Source: Phycisphaerales bacterium (lineage in GTDB: Bacteria; Planctomycetota; Phycisphaerae; Phycisphaerales; UBA1924). From it: a stretch of 5,461 nt of DNA. The first letter of the stretch is position 1. Each line of letters opens with the position of its first letter. The translations under genes and the position numbers were made by a program. Positions 5,032-5,461 of this stretch are shown piece after piece. The stretch spans positions 1 to 5,461 of the forward strand of contig JAUXUZ010000083.1 in the NCBI GenBank assembly GCA_030680655.1. Reading direction: 5' to 3'. The notes under the pieces are model-generated. The model saw nothing but the letters and a program-made list of their open reading frames with translations. It was not told the origin of the DNA and made no database searches.

Positions 5032-5226
5032 GGTGTGCTCCGTGCGGCGGTCGCCGCGGGTCTTGGATCGCCGCAGATACGCCCGCGGCCACCGCACCAA
5101 TCGACTCAACAATGGGGGCACTTCACCCCCGTCCGAGAAAAACCCATCCGTAACAGACCGCACCGCGCAACTTCTGCCGGGGCACACCGGGTCACGCGGC
5201 GCTCGACTGTGCCGATACCATCCGCC
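5032..5226. other. Divergent intergenic region between the basic protein and DAHP synthase
   Basis: About 195 bases without a credible gene. GGGGG (5114-5118) and CCCCC (5126-5130) form a short GC hairpin with a 7-base loop. The GGAG site of the basic-protein gene lies at its left end. I found no convincing promoter pair on either strand, although both genes must be expressed from here. Confidence 0.5.
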
Positions 5227-5461
5227 GTGCACGCCAGCAGCCCCAACCCGTGGCACCCGCTCTCGTGGCAGAGCAAGCCGATCGCCATGGACACGCCCTA
5301 CCCCGACCCCGCCGCCCTGCAGCGCAGCGTCGAGCGGCTGCGTCAGTTCCCCCCGCTGGTCACCAGCGGCGAGATCGAGCGACTCAAGCAGTTGATCGCC
5401 GATGCGCAGACGGGCAAGCGGTTCCTCTTGCAAGGGGGTGACTGCGCCGAGGCCCTGGCCG
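5227..5461 (+). CDS. 3-deoxy-7-phosphoheptulonate synthase, class II (N-terminal part)
   Basis: This enzyme condenses phosphoenolpyruvate and erythrose 4-phosphate to DAHP, the first committed step of aromatic amino acid biosynthesis. Only 78 codons are present before the window ends. They match the class II (plant/Mycobacterium type) N-terminus: WHPLSWQSKP (9-18), YPDPAAL (25-31), FPPLVTSGEIERL (41-53) and FLLQGGDCAEA (66-76). The Cys in GGDC is the metal ligand in this class. Most relatives read GGDCAESF, so AL after GGDCAE is slightly unusual. The start is uncertain: GTG at 5227 puts the conserved Trp at residue 9, GTG at 5209 would add six residues, and neither has a clear Shine-Dalgarno. 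The ATG at 5287 is too far inside the conserved region. Confidence 0.92.
   Translation, partial: MHASSPNPWHPLSWQSKPIAMDTPYPDPAALQRSVERLRQFPPLVTSGEIERLKQLIADAQTGKRFLLQGGDCAEALA

Noticed and set aside
5032..5433. Extension of the basic-protein reading frame upstream to a 258-aa protein
   Set aside because: Composition changes abruptly at 5031, GGAG precedes the ATG there, and the extension overlaps the conserved class II DAHP synthase coding sequence on the other strand.

Overview
This GC-rich window has tightly spaced genes, many G/C-ending codons and no mobile elements. It holds five partial or complete housekeeping-type genes plus one gene of unknown function. The lysine-rich, acid-free histone-like protein, the class II DAHP synthase and the unusual domain fusion suggest a Planctomycetes-type bacterium, possibly Phycisphaerae-like. 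That placement is inference only; no rRNA or phylogenetic marker is present to confirm it.

Left part (minus strand, 1-2578): a methionine/threonine-branch unit read right to left. A sigma70-like promoter candidate (2549-2578) leads into a structured leader (2420-2543) that I read as a SAM-clan riboswitch. It carries the S-box signatures AUCAAGAG, GGCAACC and GGUGCC, with P1, P2, P3 and P4 helices that can be drawn by hand. Next comes a PLP-dependent trans-sulfuration enzyme (metB-like, 1018-2325), with an ATG start fixed by a GGAGG Shine-Dalgarno. After a 135-nt spacer with two strong hairpins comes an aspartokinase-homoserine dehydrogenase fusion (1-882, cut by the window edge). It joins the kinase to the NAD(P)-binding domain with no ACT domain in the linker. 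Together the two enzymes would feed aspartate-derived carbon to homoserine and then to methionine, under probable SAM feedback at the RNA level.

Middle (minus strand, 2670-3725): an Ala/Pro-rich protein with one predicted transmembrane helix and no recognised family. It is followed by a candidate terminator that separates it from the met unit. A 147-nt divergent region with an 11-bp-period direct repeat and a long inverted repeat separates it from rsmE (plus strand, 3873-4595), a 16S rRNA m3U1498 methyltransferase that appears to start at TTG without a Shine-Dalgarno.

Right part: convergent with rsmE is a 124-aa Lys/Thr/Asn-rich basic protein (minus strand, 4657-5031) with a terminator between the two genes. 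Divergent from it, at the right edge, is the start of a class II DAHP synthase (plus strand, 5227 to edge), the first enzyme of the shikimate pathway. No tRNA, rRNA, CRISPR, insertion sequence or phage feature was seen.
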